Assembly: GCA_013400155.1 (NCBI GenBank)
Contig: VXBM01001333.1
Coordinates: 62,001 to 126,000 of the forward strand
DNA: 64,000 bases
Origin: Helopsaltes ochotensis
Taxonomy: Eukaryota > Chordata > Aves > Passeriformes > Locustellidae
Reading direction: 5' to 3'
Below the pieces are notes generated by a model, which saw only the letters and a program-made list of their open reading frames with translations, ran no database searches and was not told the origin of the DNA. Shown here in pieces: positions 1 to 13,782 of the stretch (positions are counted from its first letter, which is position 1; every line of letters begins with the position of its first letter). The translations under genes were made by a program, and so were the position numbers.

Positions 1-3000
1 TGTCTCAGAAGAGCTAATTCTATTTCAATCTTTCTTATGAGATTTATTTGGATCAGTAATATTATCTGATGAAAGTAACAAAAAAAGAGAAAAAATAACA
101 TGTTTTGCTAATAATTTCCTTGTTTTCTATATGTACCTTTTGATTTTGCTCCAGTTTTTTGCTGTGGTGGGTGAAGATTTGGAATTTTTTGTCAAAATAA
201 CTCCTAAGAATATTTTTGGCAACATTGCAAGATACAGTAAATCAGTTAGAACTGGAAAGATTTAAAGCTGTAGCTTGTACAGTTGTGGCTACTAGCATGA
301 CAGAACAGCAAAGTGACAATCATTAAAAAAAACCAAACCAAACAACAAAACCAAACACCTAAAGCACTGAAATAAACAATTAACCAAGAGGATTTAAGAA
401 TATTTAACATTTCCAGTTACCCCTTAATACACTGCTTCAAATTCTAACTAGTAGCAGTACAAAGGTAGTGAGATGTGATCTTAACAGAACAATTTTCCCT
501 GCTATACCCTGCACCTGGCTGCAACTTTTTGTCACTTCACAGCCTTGAGTAGCTCCATGCTCTTCAGTGCTGATCCTGCACAAGCTGAAAGCAGCATCAA
601 TTTTCACATAGATTGTGACAGAAACGCCATTAAGTCCTTACACTGTGATGGGCAGGCATGCCTTGAATGAAATTTGTTATGGAAAACTTAACAGCCACCT
701 CATGGCTGATTAAGGAACAACAGCATCATCCATTTATTTGCTGAAAGATGCTGGTGCTGACAAATACCCTTGAGGTGGGTTTAAACCAGGCATATCAGAC
801 TTCCATTAAGTATATATACTATTTCCTGGTGAAAAAAAAAATGGGACCACTGAACTAGTAAATATGAAATATTGAGGAACGTCCTCTGACAGGAAAGCTC
901 AAGGACAGTCAATCAGAAAATTCAGCAATCTTTTCTATCTGAAACATCCTCTCACTGGACAAAATAATGGAATTATCAAAACTTTCCCCCTGGCCAGGAT
1001 CACATTATGCTGTGAAGAGAAACCTTAGGAGAATAATGTGCAATAAATTACAAAAACATGGTTCTGATCAGGACAAAAGGACAAAGTAACCTCCAAGTCA
1101 AACAGGGTCAAAGACAGGATCTGAACTAGATGGACTTTCAGTCTGGTCCAGAACAGTCTCATGAAAGCAAAAAAATTTTGTACTTTGCACTTTTGTAGAA
1201 AAAGAAGATGCAGAAGAATGTTGCTAGCCAGAGTAGGGCCCTTGGGAATCTGTTTCCACAAATGTGTGCCCTTTTGCTCATTGCATAGAGCATAGAGCTG
1301 CTGACTCTTGCAACTATGGATTGCCATAGAGATGACGTGCCATTTTCCTTCCCAGAAAATATCTTCTCAGTGGTACAGTACTAGGAGACCTGAGCACTGG
1401 TAGGCATACACAACCTTAGTCATGTCTCCTTATCCAGAAATGTACTATTTCACCCCCACATAGTCTTACAAACAGTCTTACTGATACTGTTAACCTGTAA
1501 GTAATGGTACAGCGTATGCTTGCCTATCTTGTTTGGAATTTCCTGGGATGTATTCATGTATTTATGGAGTGGTGGTTGTCTTTTATGAGTGAAAAAATTA
1601 AGGAATAAAATACACATAAATAATGTGTACTTTCTTCAATCTCAGTGTAAGAAGTGGCAGACTGCTCTTCAAGGATGCTGACAGTGAGTAATTTAAATGC
1701 CAAGTAGCAAAAGTTGTCAAGAACATTTCATACAGGTTGACTGGCTTTGAATTGTAATGTTTCATTTAATTTGTTTCATTACATAACTGCTTTAGGAATA
1801 TCTCTTAGTTTAAACCTCTCTTGCACTTTATCATTCACTCTCTGAATTTTTTCCATAGAAACTTTAGTCAAGGTGAGATAGTTGTTCTGGGTAAAATTTT
1901 AAGAAGGTCAGCAAAACTATCAGTCTTTAAATCTATGTTTATTCTATACTTCCTGAAATGGAATGATGTTTTCATGTTAAACTTTGTTAATTTTAACAGA
2001 GATTTTTCTTCAGAGAAAGTGAGTTTCCTGACTCAGAATGTCTGATTTTCTGAGCATAGACCTTGGGTTAATGGAAATTCTAATGAACAGCATAATTCTT
2101 TAAAGTCAATAAATTGTCCATTAAATGTTCTGGTTTTGATGGAAAAGTAAGTGTTTGATGTTTCCTTGTCTTCCTAGGAAGACATACACTTCTGCTGCAT
2201 TTTCACCTTCACCAAGGAGGAAAATGTCTTCAAGTTATGTGTCAGGGCTGCAGCCCTATACCGTTAATTCACTTTGTGTTCCGGAACCATCTTCAACTCG
2301 CCTTATTTCAAATTTGTCCTTAATATGTATGAGGCCTAAATATCTCTTCCTGAAAGAGATAAAAATGTAAATTCTGATACCATCCACTGTCAGAAATGGA
2401 GCACTAAAATAAATAGGTCTTTGATTTGTCTGGTGTTGCCAAGTCTAGTGTAAATTTCACAATTTAACAACCTGAAAATCATATTTTTTTAAATTTTATT
2501 GCAAACTAAGAGCTAAAAATTAATTTCTTCTTATTTATCTTCAGGGTCTTATCTTTTCTGACCTCTTGATTCACATTTTTAACATTTAACTATGAGAGTG
2601 TAGGGGCTTTTTCCCCTTACAACAATACTATTCATCTCTCCTTAAATGCTGACAAATTTTCCATCTGACTCTATAAGGAAATGTATACACCTTACATGAT
2701 GGGTAAGAGAGAATGACAAAGCAGCAGTGAAAAGGCTCTACCAAAGACAATTGTCATCAAACTATATCCCTGCAGAACATTGAATTTCAAAGTGAATTTC
2801 AAAGTTGTCATATTGTTTATCACCATATGAAAGTGTGGCTTGCCTGTCATCTTGGAAAAGCTGAATCAGAGTAAGGAGAGCAAGGACAAGAGGATACAAA
2901 TAGATGAGGAAAACATTTCTCATACAGTTTCCCATGGTTTTCTTTTGTCATAGTCACATTGCTTTCAGTTGCTTAAAAAAAATAATCTTGCCCATAAGCA

Positions 3001-5099
3001 ATTTCCTACAATAAATGTCCCTTATCTTCCTGGAAGCACATAATCAGCAATCATTTAAATACTTTCATTATCCTTCAGATAGCTCTTGTCCATGCCCTGC
3101 CCATATCACATGCAAGGATATTTCTGGGTTTGGGGTTTTCTCATTAACTAATATTATATGTCTTTACATAATTTGTGAAGTTTGGAATCATAGTAGCTAG
3201 TTTCAGTCCTCTTTTTTCTCTGGAAGACGAGCAAAACAAGAGGTATATTTCAGCACTTTAGCTGGTGTGCCTGCTAATGCATTCTGCTTCCTCCCCGTGC
3301 TACCTGGTGACCACCTCTTCAGTCACAAATAGGTGTCTCTGTAGGAAGGTCTGCAATGGCCAAAGCTATAACTTCTATTAAGTGATCTCCCAGAAACAGC
3401 TTGTGCACGTGAAGGGTATTCATGGGGGTGGATACACAGCATTGTGTCTGTTTCCTTTTATCGGCGATTATGTCTTGGTTTAGAGAACAAAATTGAGACT
3501 TTTAATGAATAAAGACTCTCTCTTATGTTATATAATCATTCTAAATCTTTATCCTCAAAGAATGGTTGTACTTTTTTTTTTTTTTCTCACAAAGATCAAG
3601 CCAATAAACAGATTAAATTAGAACTCCTTCCAATGAGCTCTTGGTTGATTTGTGCTTAGTGTGTGTCACACTTCAGTAATGTCAGTTCAGACCTTTTACT
3701 CTAATTAGGAGAAGATAATAAGATATGACATTTTTTAATATGGTATGTTTTACATTTCTTGCAATGAGGCATGTTTGACACTGAGCATGACAATGCAAAA
3801 GCATCCAGTATTAAAATAATATAAAATAAAAGAAACAATATATACAAGGCAGTCTTACATAATCAAAATAATGCTGCAAATTAAATAATATAATATTTTA
3901 GCTAATGTATCATACTCTAATATAATATGACATGCCAGTAGTGTTAATGCTTAATATGAAATGACGTGATGTCTAATACAGAAGAAAAACAAGTTTTAGA
4001 ATGTTGGAATTTCCTGTGCAACAGAAAATTTGACTGCTGTCTGGTTCTAAAGACAGAAGAATGGTGAGAGTGGGAAGAAAAACTGAAAAATAGGAGGGGA
4101 AAGTTTGAAGAAAAAGACAACTCGGTATGGCTCATACTTTGGGATTAGTGAGATTCATCTCCATCAGAAATTTATAACCTCAGGTGATATCTTCCTGTGT
4201 TGACCTCTCCCCTGCACTGAGCACACACTGGAAATAACAGTGCCAGCCTGGTGCTGAGATGCAGGAGCAAGGTTCATAAACTGGCTCAGGGATAAATTGT
4301 GCCTGCACAGTGAAAATGCCCCAGCAGCTAAAAAACCATTAGAACCTACCCTGATCCAAATACTTCTCTGCTCTTTATCATAACCTGCTGAGAGCTCAGA
4401 TTAGAGGTTGCGCAAATGAGGTCAAACAAACCAACAAACAAATTTTAAAAAAAGGAAATTATTTTAATTTCTGCCAGACTACTATCTTTCTTGATATGGG
4501 AGAAAAACAGATTAAAAAATGCTTGTATAAGACCCAGGAGTAGCAAGATAAATTTGGATAGCCACTTTGGAAATGCATCTCTAGAGATGTGCATATTAAT
4601 GATGCATAACATAAGGGAAATTCTAGTTTAAAGTAAAGGGGAGATGCTACTTAACACCATATTCTCATCAATGAAAAAAGAGATCCATGGACAGGTATGC
4701 TTTTCATATGCTTGTTTAATTTGAACATTTTCCCTATTCACAGAGAGGTTTCTCTGGAAATAAGATGTTCGAGGTCTCTAGTGTTGATAATCTCAATTTA
4801 AAAACGAAGAATTCACATTTACTGCCTAAATTATAAGTTAGGCTTGGTACATATTTTTTTTTTTCAATTCACTTGTACTAAATTGAGATTCCCTGACATT
4901 TCTACAATAAGTAACTCAAGGACTATTATGTCACCCATAGGAAATCAGAATAAAAATGGATTCTTCTTTTTGTTTTTTTCTTTTTTTTAATACCATTAGT
5001 AGTTCTTCCAGCATCAATTTTAGTTTGCTCCATTGCCTTATAATTTAAGACCAGGCAGCGCAGAACTTTTTTGTGGTAGATTGTCACTCTGATTTTGTA
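1..5099. other. Unique AT-rich non-coding DNA
   Basis: I see no gene in this stretch. Open frames do not exceed about 100 codons, start at random places and resemble no family I know. An A-rich, C-punctuated low-complexity run lies at about 326-358, a type common in bird DNA. A 12-bp unit is repeated twice in tandem at 2782-2805. A frame at 2155-2370 is preceded by a pyrimidine-rich tract ending in AG at about 2178, which could mimic a splice acceptor, but the encoded residues look random and I do not call an exon. Confidence 0.6.
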
Positions 5100-5392
5100 G
5101 TCTTCTGATGTTTTCTTAGTTTCTGTAGTTCTTTCTCACACACACAGTGTTATAAATAGAAGTAATGTTTATATTACTACAAGTATGTTTTTCATTCTTC
5201 TCTCGAGGAGGAGACAATTGATGGACTTTTGGTTTAACCAATGTGGTTGGAGGGGTGTCGGTCTTATCCTCCAATCCATGGTCTGGGTGAAAATACTATA
5301 TATTGGAGTCAGATAATAAAGGTCAGGTTTTTTTGTCTGATGATAGCTAACAGAATTCGTGTGCTCCTTTCGTGTCCTATTGTGACAGTAGA
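5100..5392 (+). mobile_element. LTR-like remnant, copy A (endogenous retrovirus LTR family)
   Basis: This segment aligns by eye with 11942-12230 in the same orientation. Shared blocks include the TCTTCTGATGTTTTC-like start, the CTCACACAC block, the GAGGAGGAGA block near 5206 and the CCTCCAATCCATGGTC block at 5268-5283. These are followed by a TATA-like stretch (5297-5303), an AATAAA-type signal near 5315 and a CTTTC-rich tail. That order of TATA box, polyadenylation signal and pyrimidine-rich tail is the arrangement of an LTR (U3-R-U5). The copy is decayed and its ends are unclear. The 128-codon minus-strand frame over it (5169-5555) is a shadow. The exact family is not known to me. Confidence 0.55.
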
Positions 5393-8300
5393 TCAGGAAC
5401 ATTTTGAATAATATTGCATTTTCCAACAGACTCACTGACCGCCATTTTTGAATTCTGAAGAGTCTGGGGAAAATTTGAGAATTATAAAGGTATTTAACAT
5501 TAGGCTGAATTTTAGAGATATCCCAGAGATATGAAGCTGCCATTCTGTGTCTCAAATTAATGCGAAAGTTTTCCCATTAAACAGATATATATATATTCAC
5601 AAATCTCTTTAAGTTATGTACGAATGAATTGTTAAAAATTCAAATTTAAAAATCCTACTTATTTAACAAATTATTTAACCATGTGATCAACAGATAATCA
5701 AAAGGGAAAGACAGAAAGCCATAATTTCTGGAAATTTAGGATTTTTTTTTTTTGCTTACCGACAATATCTGTTTTCACCCCACAACGACAAAATCTGGTG
5801 TAAGCAGATGATGTTCATTTGAATAAAATGGACTTATAGAAAGGTTGAATTTCACCCAATAGTATATTTTTGATTGGATTTTTGAACTTAATTAAAACAC
5901 AACTGATAAGGACCTTAATTATGTTTGTCATATGTCACACAAAGAAGAGCATTCTTACATGTACTGTCTTTTAAACTGCAATTGTTCAAATCTAAAAAAG
6001 TATCAAGATTAAAATAAATGCTTTTATTCACAAACTTATAGATTGTGAATAGAATCCTGGTGGAAATATGGTAACAATATATTTATATTAGTATTATAAA
6101 CTATTAAGTACCTAATTGGTAAAGCAGTACTTGTTCATCTATTTTTAGGCCTTGCAGATTTTGTTATGGCATCAGGAACAAAGTAATTAATAATAATAAC
6201 AACAGGAATCATATAACAACAACAGTACTGTGAGAAATAATATAAAGACTGTAATTTTAGGAAGCATACATTTGTCATGCAGTGAAGCTTGCTTACACAG
6301 TGACCATTAAATATTTCTAATTTACTGGGGCTCATTGTAACTAGTTTGGCTCAAGAGGCAGGAAATCTCTGCCTCAGAGAATGGAAACTTATATATATGG
6401 TTGACAGTATTTAATAATTTACTTTCTGCATAGGCCTTCATTTACCAGAAGATATGGACAGTATTACAAATTATGAGGCCCATGGAGTATAATTCAGACA
6501 AAGATGATTCCCTACATATGTGTTTCATCCAATTGGTCCTCTCTATTTTTTCAAGGAGGTGAAGATTTACAACACATTTAGGCTTCAGAATCATTATTAC
6601 CTGTCTCTGCATAAGATTTGACTAAGAAAGTCCTTGCATGATTATTATTAAAATGATGTCTTCCTTAATGAATTCTAATTTTTTTTCTGATTTTGTTAAA
6701 GTTACAGATTCAAGTTGCATGCTAATTTTCTTTGCCTGTTTTAGGAATCCAGTAAAATCAAAATTATATTTCAAAAAATTAATAATATGAATTTTGTAAC
6801 TAGCATTCTTCAGACAAATACTTCAGAAGACAGAAATTGATGGCTTTTTCTTTTGTTTTTTTTTTTATTTATACCTAGAATTATCTTAAGAGTTTCTTAA
6901 AAAAAAAGCTTAAAATAGTTTACACAATCATAACTTCTTTAGAGCATAGAAAGCACAGGTGATGTGTTTAATAATATGACAAGTACACAAGTAATGTATA
7001 GCATGGGTTATTTTGTCTCATATTTCTTCAGATTATTTCAGTTGGTAATCTCATACATGCAGAAAATAATTCTTCTTGGGATTCTGTTACTCCTACTCTG
7101 TATATTCTTTTTGAATAACATCTAATTCTGCATTCAAAGTGGTAATGTTTTATTGCCTACATGCACAGATTTTCAAAATCTGTTCGTTGAATTTTAGTAA
7201 AACAGAATGTTTCCCTTTCAGTATGAAAATTGGACATTTTGTTCTATGTCACTGTAGGGTTCTTACCTGCTTTTCCTAAATCACTTTTAAAGACCTTACA
7301 TTTTGGTATAATTTCTGAAATTTGGGGGATGATTCATTATGATTTGATAGAATTTTGTGAAAGTAATTCCTTTCAAATTTCTATAGGTATTACTCCCAGT
7401 AGTACATGAAATTTTGTTGTAGTGCAGTGCCATGGCTATAAATGGCAGCCTTTTCATGGACAGCTTCTATAGCTGAGTCACTCTCATGGTGGATGCTTTT
7501 TTACTGTTTCAAATAAAACTTCAAGTAAAACTGCAGTGCTCTGTCAGGTTTATTTTCTTCTAATATAGCCCTGCAATGTCAGTATTACCAAGAAATGCTG
7601 TAGAAATAAAATACACGCAACATTCTATTTCTTTCGTACACATCTATCTTCACATTTTTATACATAGTGCTATACTAGATAGAAATCAATGTCCTCCATT
7701 CTCGTCAGTACGATCATGAGTTACAAATTACAAAAATAATTTCTGAGGCAAAATGTTACATTAAGAGCATTCTTTAGTAAGACTCAAAAGATTTAATAAA
7801 AATCACACAGATGAGCTGTTGAACTGGTATATTTTCAGTTAGCATATTATGAAGGGAAAACCATATTTCAAAAAAGTTTTTAAAGTAAATGTAGTAGCCC
7901 AACATGAAAATTGTTCATCTTCATAGTTTTTCTGAAAGAATCTTCCTAAACATGATGTGTTGTTTCTCCCTCAAAAAAAAGGACTATTAAACTCTGGGGA
8001 GAATTGTACACTGAAATGACGATGAGACTTCAGGTGAAGGAGAGGCAGAAGCGTTCAGTAGCTCATGGATGTTCAGAGTGACTAAAATCTCCATAAGGTT
8101 TGGGTCTGCCCTGTGAAAAAAGTCAGGTTATTCTAGACATCAAAAAGCATTTCAAAGAAGAAGAGCACTGTGTAGTGAGTTATCTAAACTAGGAAGTCAT
8201 AGTTAGAAGGATTTTGGTGGAATTTAAGTTGCCAGAATATGTCAAAAAAGAAAAATAGTGGGAAAAAAAGCCAAAATATTTGTACTTTCCAATACTACTC

Positions 8301-11300
8301 AGTCAAGAAGGCAATTAGTCTTATCTCCCCTTCTCAACATGTATTGGAATAAACAAGTTTTAGTTATTAAAATGATTGTGTATGAGGGAGTATTGCTTTC
8401 ACAGAACAGAAAATTACTACATTACAATAAGAGTTTGTGGTTTCAAATTTAAATATCAGTGATGTTGCCATGTTTAAACTGGTCTGAACAAACACTGTCT
8501 CTTTGATTCAAACACCTGATTTCCTCAGGAATTTTCTCTGTGTATATGTTTGAGAGCACCATGTCTGCCTGCTGCTTTCTGCTTGCTGTGATTTTTTTAG
8601 ATGTTGTAAAATATACAGACTGATTGATGTAAGAGACAAAGCTGCCCTCCATTCTCCATGAAAATTGCTGTTTTCTAAGCTGCGAAAAAATGTTTGTAAT
8701 TGACTTGTAATAAGTTGTTTCTAAAGGAGAGAAGCTTGGTTCAGCTCTGGCCATGTGAAGCTATGGTTCTTGTTTCATATCTCTCTGTATCTAAATACCT
8801 CTCCTGTGCTTTTTTTCTCTCCTCAAAGACTCATATTTCATTTGGTCCAAATAATGACTTTGGGATACTTGGGGTGGGTTTAAATACTTTAGAAACTGGT
8901 TTTATATCACTTTATATCAGTTTGGAAGTCCAGTCAGGTATATTTGATCTCTTTACTTCCTAATCGTTTAATTGTGGTGCAACAAAAATAAAAAAGATTA
9001 GAAAAAAGAGAGAAAAAAGTTTTCTGCAAACACAATTTTATTTTCTATAGCACCTACCTTACACTTTAAAGAATTAAAATGGAAGAGGCATCATATCTTT
9101 CAAGGTTGCTTCAGGTGATAACAAATCTGTATTCTCATACCTTAGCAATTAGCAATCACCAGTAATTATTTTCATTACAGCAAAATCTGTGTAGATGGCA
9201 TGTGCAGTTGAAATTCATCAGGAAAGCTGACAGGGAAAGTGAGTAAAAATGCAATGACTTTTAGACTATGTCTATGAAAATTAGTTTGATTAATATGACA
9301 GAAAGTAGAATAAGCAATACTTCTGAAGAAAAAAAACACAGAATTGTATAGAGACACAATGATGTGAGAACATCCACGAAAGAGGGACAGGGGATGAGAA
9401 GGAGTGACAAAACCCAATTAATTGGAGAAACCCTATTGAAACTATAGTAGGAAATTAAGTCAGATATAAGAAAGGAAAAGATGAAATTAAGAGGAAGGAA
9501 ATATGGTTTATCTTATTTCCTCCATATAAATGATTCTCAGTAAGGGCTCCCTAGACTCAGCACCCAATGCCAATGCTGCCATGGGTACTGCAGACCCAGA
9601 ATTCTTTGTCCTTTGCGCTCATCAATCTTCAGACAGAAGTCATCTGCAAGTCTTCTCCTCTGCACTTGTTGTAGCCTGCGTCCTTGCCTACCCTGAAGTA
9701 TTCTTATGGATACAAAGACCACAAACTCTTTCGTCATTCCCACTTTCTTCATGATCAGTGGGAGATCTGATTTGTCTCAAAGCAGTTATTGTCTCTATTC
9801 CATAGGGTTCTTCTTGGTAGTTTAGCTTTCAATTGCCTAAGCCATGACAATGATTAGTCATTGTCAGCAAGGAGGTGGAGGTGGCTGGACTGAAAAATGT
9901 TTCTGTGTGATGTGATCCACATTCACCTTCAGAAATGGTTTTCTTTCTTTCTTTCAGACTGTTTTCCTGATTCCTTTTATTCCTTTTGCTATCTTCATGG
10001 CAAACATTACAGGCAACAGGAAGATTGTCTCCCTTTTACATTGTAATATATTTTCCTGTTTGGAAACATCACCAATTGTGTTGAGAACAGGATGTTTGCC
10101 TTTCTCTGTCAGCTTCCCACAGTACAAGACTTCTAGACTTATATATCTTTCTCTCTGGACTTGGGTGCCCTTCTCACACACAGAGGGGTGTTCTTAGGGC
10201 CCAATTAACAAGTGTCACAAAAATTTGTTCCTAACACTGTAGATTGTAATGCTGAAGCAGAATGTGAGCAAATACTGTCCAGAACATCTCCAGTACTCAC
10301 AATTGCGCATTGATAATTATAGTAAACTTATTTAATTTATTAAAGGCCAAAATTAAATATATACCAGGGTTATCAAGAATAATAAATACTGAGTTAATAT
10401 ATATTAATATGAAGTTCAGAAATACAGTGATAAATAGTCCCCACATATCAAAACCAGGCTGACCTTAGCCATTCTAACAAATAAAATTTATGTATTTCAG
10501 TAATTCACAGAAGTCACCTACACTGCGTTAGACAACATATATCTTTTATGTCTTTAATGGAGGAAAGTGTGATAAGCAAAGGACCTTCTATCATTGTCAT
10601 GATGAATATAGAGCAGTGAGAAAGTGTAGATATGCTCTTAATCAACTGCTTGATGCTTTTGACACATTTCAATTTGTGCTCAGTGAGTTTGACAGTTGAG
10701 ATCTAGCCAAGTGTTTCCCAAAGTAATGTACATTTCTGCTTTTTCATACAACAACTTATTGTATTTGGTGCTTTTATTACCGTAGGAGAGATTACAGCAT
10801 AGAGTTTCAGGATCCTTTGGTTCTATGTGTAAGACATAAGAAGAATAAAATGTTGAATGACTTACCAAGAGAAATAGCAGAAAGGGTCTATTCCATTGGA
10901 TTGTATTCACAAGCAAAAATTAGTGCATTTTTTTTTTTTGTCATTCTTGTTTTTCTAGCATCCAGGCCTTTTGTAGGTGAAATAAATACACTAGTGTTAT
11001 CAAATGAAGCCCATTAATAGCCTATATTATTTGTTTCTTTTACAGAATAAACATCTCAATAAACATAATTTGAAGACTTCACAGGCTTTTTGAAGGCCGG
11101 TTCATGATTATATATCGTCTTGTAATATAATCAGAGGCATGGTTTGACTGTGAGTTGGTGGGTATTCTTGGCCAGATGGAAGTCCTTTCAAAAGCAGTTA
11201 TCTTTTGGATCCATTCAAATACTATAACATACAATTTGGCTGCCAAACACTCTTGACTGAGAAATTTTTGTACCCAACATCTTGTCCCCAGGTTTATGCT

Positions 11301-11941
11301 ATTACAAAATATATAACATAGATTTTGACAGGTTGCAAGATCATTGAAAAGAGAAAAAACAGAGCACTTTGAATAGTTATCTGTACCTATTCACAGTTCT
11401 GTACCTAAGGGTCAGCTGTACCTTTTCCTGACACATGTTGTTTAATGCCCCAAAACAAAATTAAGATGCTGCTGCCTTGCTGAGAACAGCAACAGAGGAA
11501 GCTAATCTGATTCATAATGTAATGATAAGAAATATAATCCCACTGGAGAGGGGTTAAAAAGAGGCTGAAGTGGGGTCCTCTTAGAACTGTTAAGAAAAAC
11601 AAAATATAAGATACACATTATTTGATTATTCTATTAAACAAGTAGGAATAAATATACATTCAATCAAAATCAATGAAGAAACAATACCATAATAGCAGAA
11701 GAGAGAAATCAGATTTAGGTTCCCAGACTTTTTGATGATTGGGAGGACTAACAAAAGAGCTCGTTAAGAAGTAATAAGCAAGTCAATAGGGACGATAATG
11801 GCTAAAATGTTGAGAAAAAAAATCACAGGAGTCTATTAACAAGAATGTTTTCCTTTGTTGATTTCAGCATAATGGCAGTGAAAAACTAGATTCATAGAAT
11901 GCAGCATCAGCTAAATTACCTAAAAACCAAAAGTAGTTAAC
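5393..11941. other. Unique AT-rich DNA between two related LTR-like copies
   Basis: No retroviral gag, pol or env motif is visible in any frame, although the two flanking LTR-like copies are in direct orientation about 6.8 kb apart. Open frames here are 60-101 codons with no recognisable domain. A somewhat GC-richer patch at 9530-9754 is open on both strands for over 70 codons and is listed separately. A perfect 9-bp inverted repeat with a 4-base loop lies at 9845-9866. The rest is AT-rich sequence with short homopolymers. Confidence 0.5.
9530..9754. other. GC-richer patch open on both strands, unidentified
   Basis: Overlapping frames are open on both strands, 74 codons on plus (9530-9754) and 71 on minus (9537-9752). 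This is unusual in the surrounding AT-rich DNA and follows mainly from higher GC with few stop codons. The minus frame is rich in Arg and Gln (with QGRQGRRLQQVQRRRL in it) and the plus frame in Ser and Ala. I recognise neither. It could be a piece of a processed pseudogene or of an unlisted repeat, or chance. No poly-A tract or start context supports a gene. Confidence 0.25.
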
Positions 11942-12230
11942 TGTTTCCTGTGGCCCTGAATCTTCAGCCTTCTGATGTTTTCATTTCTGTAATGGAGTTT
12001 CTCACACACTTAAATGTAAACAATGGGTTGTTTATATTCTTTCATGGAGGAGGAGAGAGCTGATTGATTTTTGGTCTGACCAGTGTGTTGGAGAGGTGGT
12101 AACTTCACCCTCCAATCCATGGTCACCTTTGGAATTCTATAAAATGTCGAGATTTGTAGATAAAGATCCCTTCTTGCGTTTGGACGATTCAGTGCGTAAG
12201 TGCAGTCCTTTCCTGTCTCTTATCTCAATA
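11942..12230 (+). mobile_element. LTR-like element, copy B (probable solo LTR)
   Basis: This is the better preserved copy of the family also seen at 5100-5392. It may begin at the TG of TGTTTCCTGTGG (11942). It carries the shared CTCACACAC, GGAGGAGGAGAG and CCTCCAATCCATGGTC blocks. A TATA box (CTATAAAA, about 12137-12144) comes next, then a degraded polyadenylation signal (GATAAAG, about 12159) and a CTTTCCTGTCTCTTATCTCA tail at about 12208-12227. That is U3-R-U5 order on the plus strand. I see no primer-binding site or retroviral coding sequence after the tail, so a solo LTR is most likely. I could not find clear target-site duplications. Confidence 0.62.
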
Positions 12231-13782
12231 GCTGCCCATCAAAGATTAAGAGGTATGCATAAATGAAGAGCTTCTGGAATTATTCTGGAGGGTGGAAATA
12301 GGCCTCCAAACATTTGAAAATCTTGGCATTTACTTTGCATTATCTGGATTGCCCTGTTTTTCTGTCATTAGTTTACTTGACATTATGTTTCTGTCTATTC
12401 ACTTCCTTTATCTTATTATGAATGAATGAATGCAAGACTAATGCAACCTGAAACAATTTTTGTGACATAGAAACTAATTAGAGTAGTTATTACTAGTAAC
12501 AAACAATTCCTTCCACAAGCATGTATCCCAGCATCACCAGGGACAGGATATCTTCTTCTCTATTTTACTCTAAGTAGCTAAGTAAATTGCTCAAAGTACT
12601 CTGTAAAGACAAAGGAAACATCCTATTGAGTCTTTAGCAGGCTTATGAAAATTCTATACCCAAAAAACCCTGGATCCCTGTTTGATTCTAGGCTGTAATT
12701 TCCTATGCTTTACTTCAACTATTACTGATCCCATCACAGGATTAACTCAATCTGTGTTTACATGTGTGATAGCAAAAAGATAAATAACAGAGGACTCTCT
12801 TGTTGCTTATCAGTCTTTCCGAATGCAGGCAAAAAAAAAACCCTCTTACAACCCTAAATTAATACCACAAATATCCAAAACACAGATATTAACCATAATA
12901 CTGCACATTTATCTGATTAAAATAACTCAGAAAAAAAGAGATTAAAATAAGGGATTTGTATGACATGTAGACAGCCTTATACTTTACATTTTCTTATAGA
13001 GGAAAAGTAACTTTGAGAGTCTTAGTGTTGGTATTTTCATTTTAATACAATTTCTCTAAGTCTATTCATTTAAGGTCAATCCATCTCTGATGGCCTATTG
13101 GAAAAAAAAAAAAGGCAAGCAGTGAGGCCTAACTGAAAAAATAATGGCTCAGAGGCTTTTTTCTGAGTCCATATTCCAAGATGAATTCCAGTGACACAGC
13201 AGGACGCATTTAGAAGTAAAGGTTTTGAGTCAGGCAGATCAGACCCAGGGTTTTCTGATTTATTTTTAGTTTAGCATTTGTAGGGCTTAATTGTTAGACA
13301 TTTCTGAAGAAAGTGAAGTGCCTGTTTCTGTACTCATGTCATTATGGCTGGTAACTGTAGCACTGCACATAGCAAGCTGTACCTCGCATTTTCCATTCTT
13401 GGGAGGAAAAAAACCCACCAAAAATATGGCCTAAGTTTGAACCACAGTATTTATTGTAGAGTATCTGCCTCTGCCACACACTAAATTTGCTCCTAAAAAT
13501 CAATGAATTTCCATTTTAGAACAGTAATGGGGAAAATAAATTGGTTTTCCATGATCAGTCATTATTTTAAATAACTAATTCAGTTACTACAGAGTGAAAA
13601 TTTAAATCTGGCTTATGAATGGTTGTATGCAAAAACTCTTTAAATGTGGCTAAGTTGAAAGACTCTAAATCTCATATTGCTCAAAATTGAATATCCTGAG
13701 CACAGAATTCATCCCTCTGGATCTTCACTTGGCTGCCCCATGTACTCCTGCAACGAGTAACTACTCTGGTGTCTTTAGCAGC
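12231..13782. other. Unique non-coding DNA
   Basis: AT-rich sequence with short A-runs (near 12829 and 13103) and a triple GAAT unit near 12420. No gene, RNA or repeat family was recognised. Confidence 0.5.

Noticed and set aside
2155..2370. Possible exon after a pyrimidine tract ending in AG near 2178
   Set aside because: The translation has no recognisable domain, and splice-like tracts are common by chance in T-rich DNA.
5169..5555. 128-codon minus frame
   Set aside because: It overlaps the LTR-like remnant antisense to its TATA and polyadenylation signals, so it is a shadow of the repeat.
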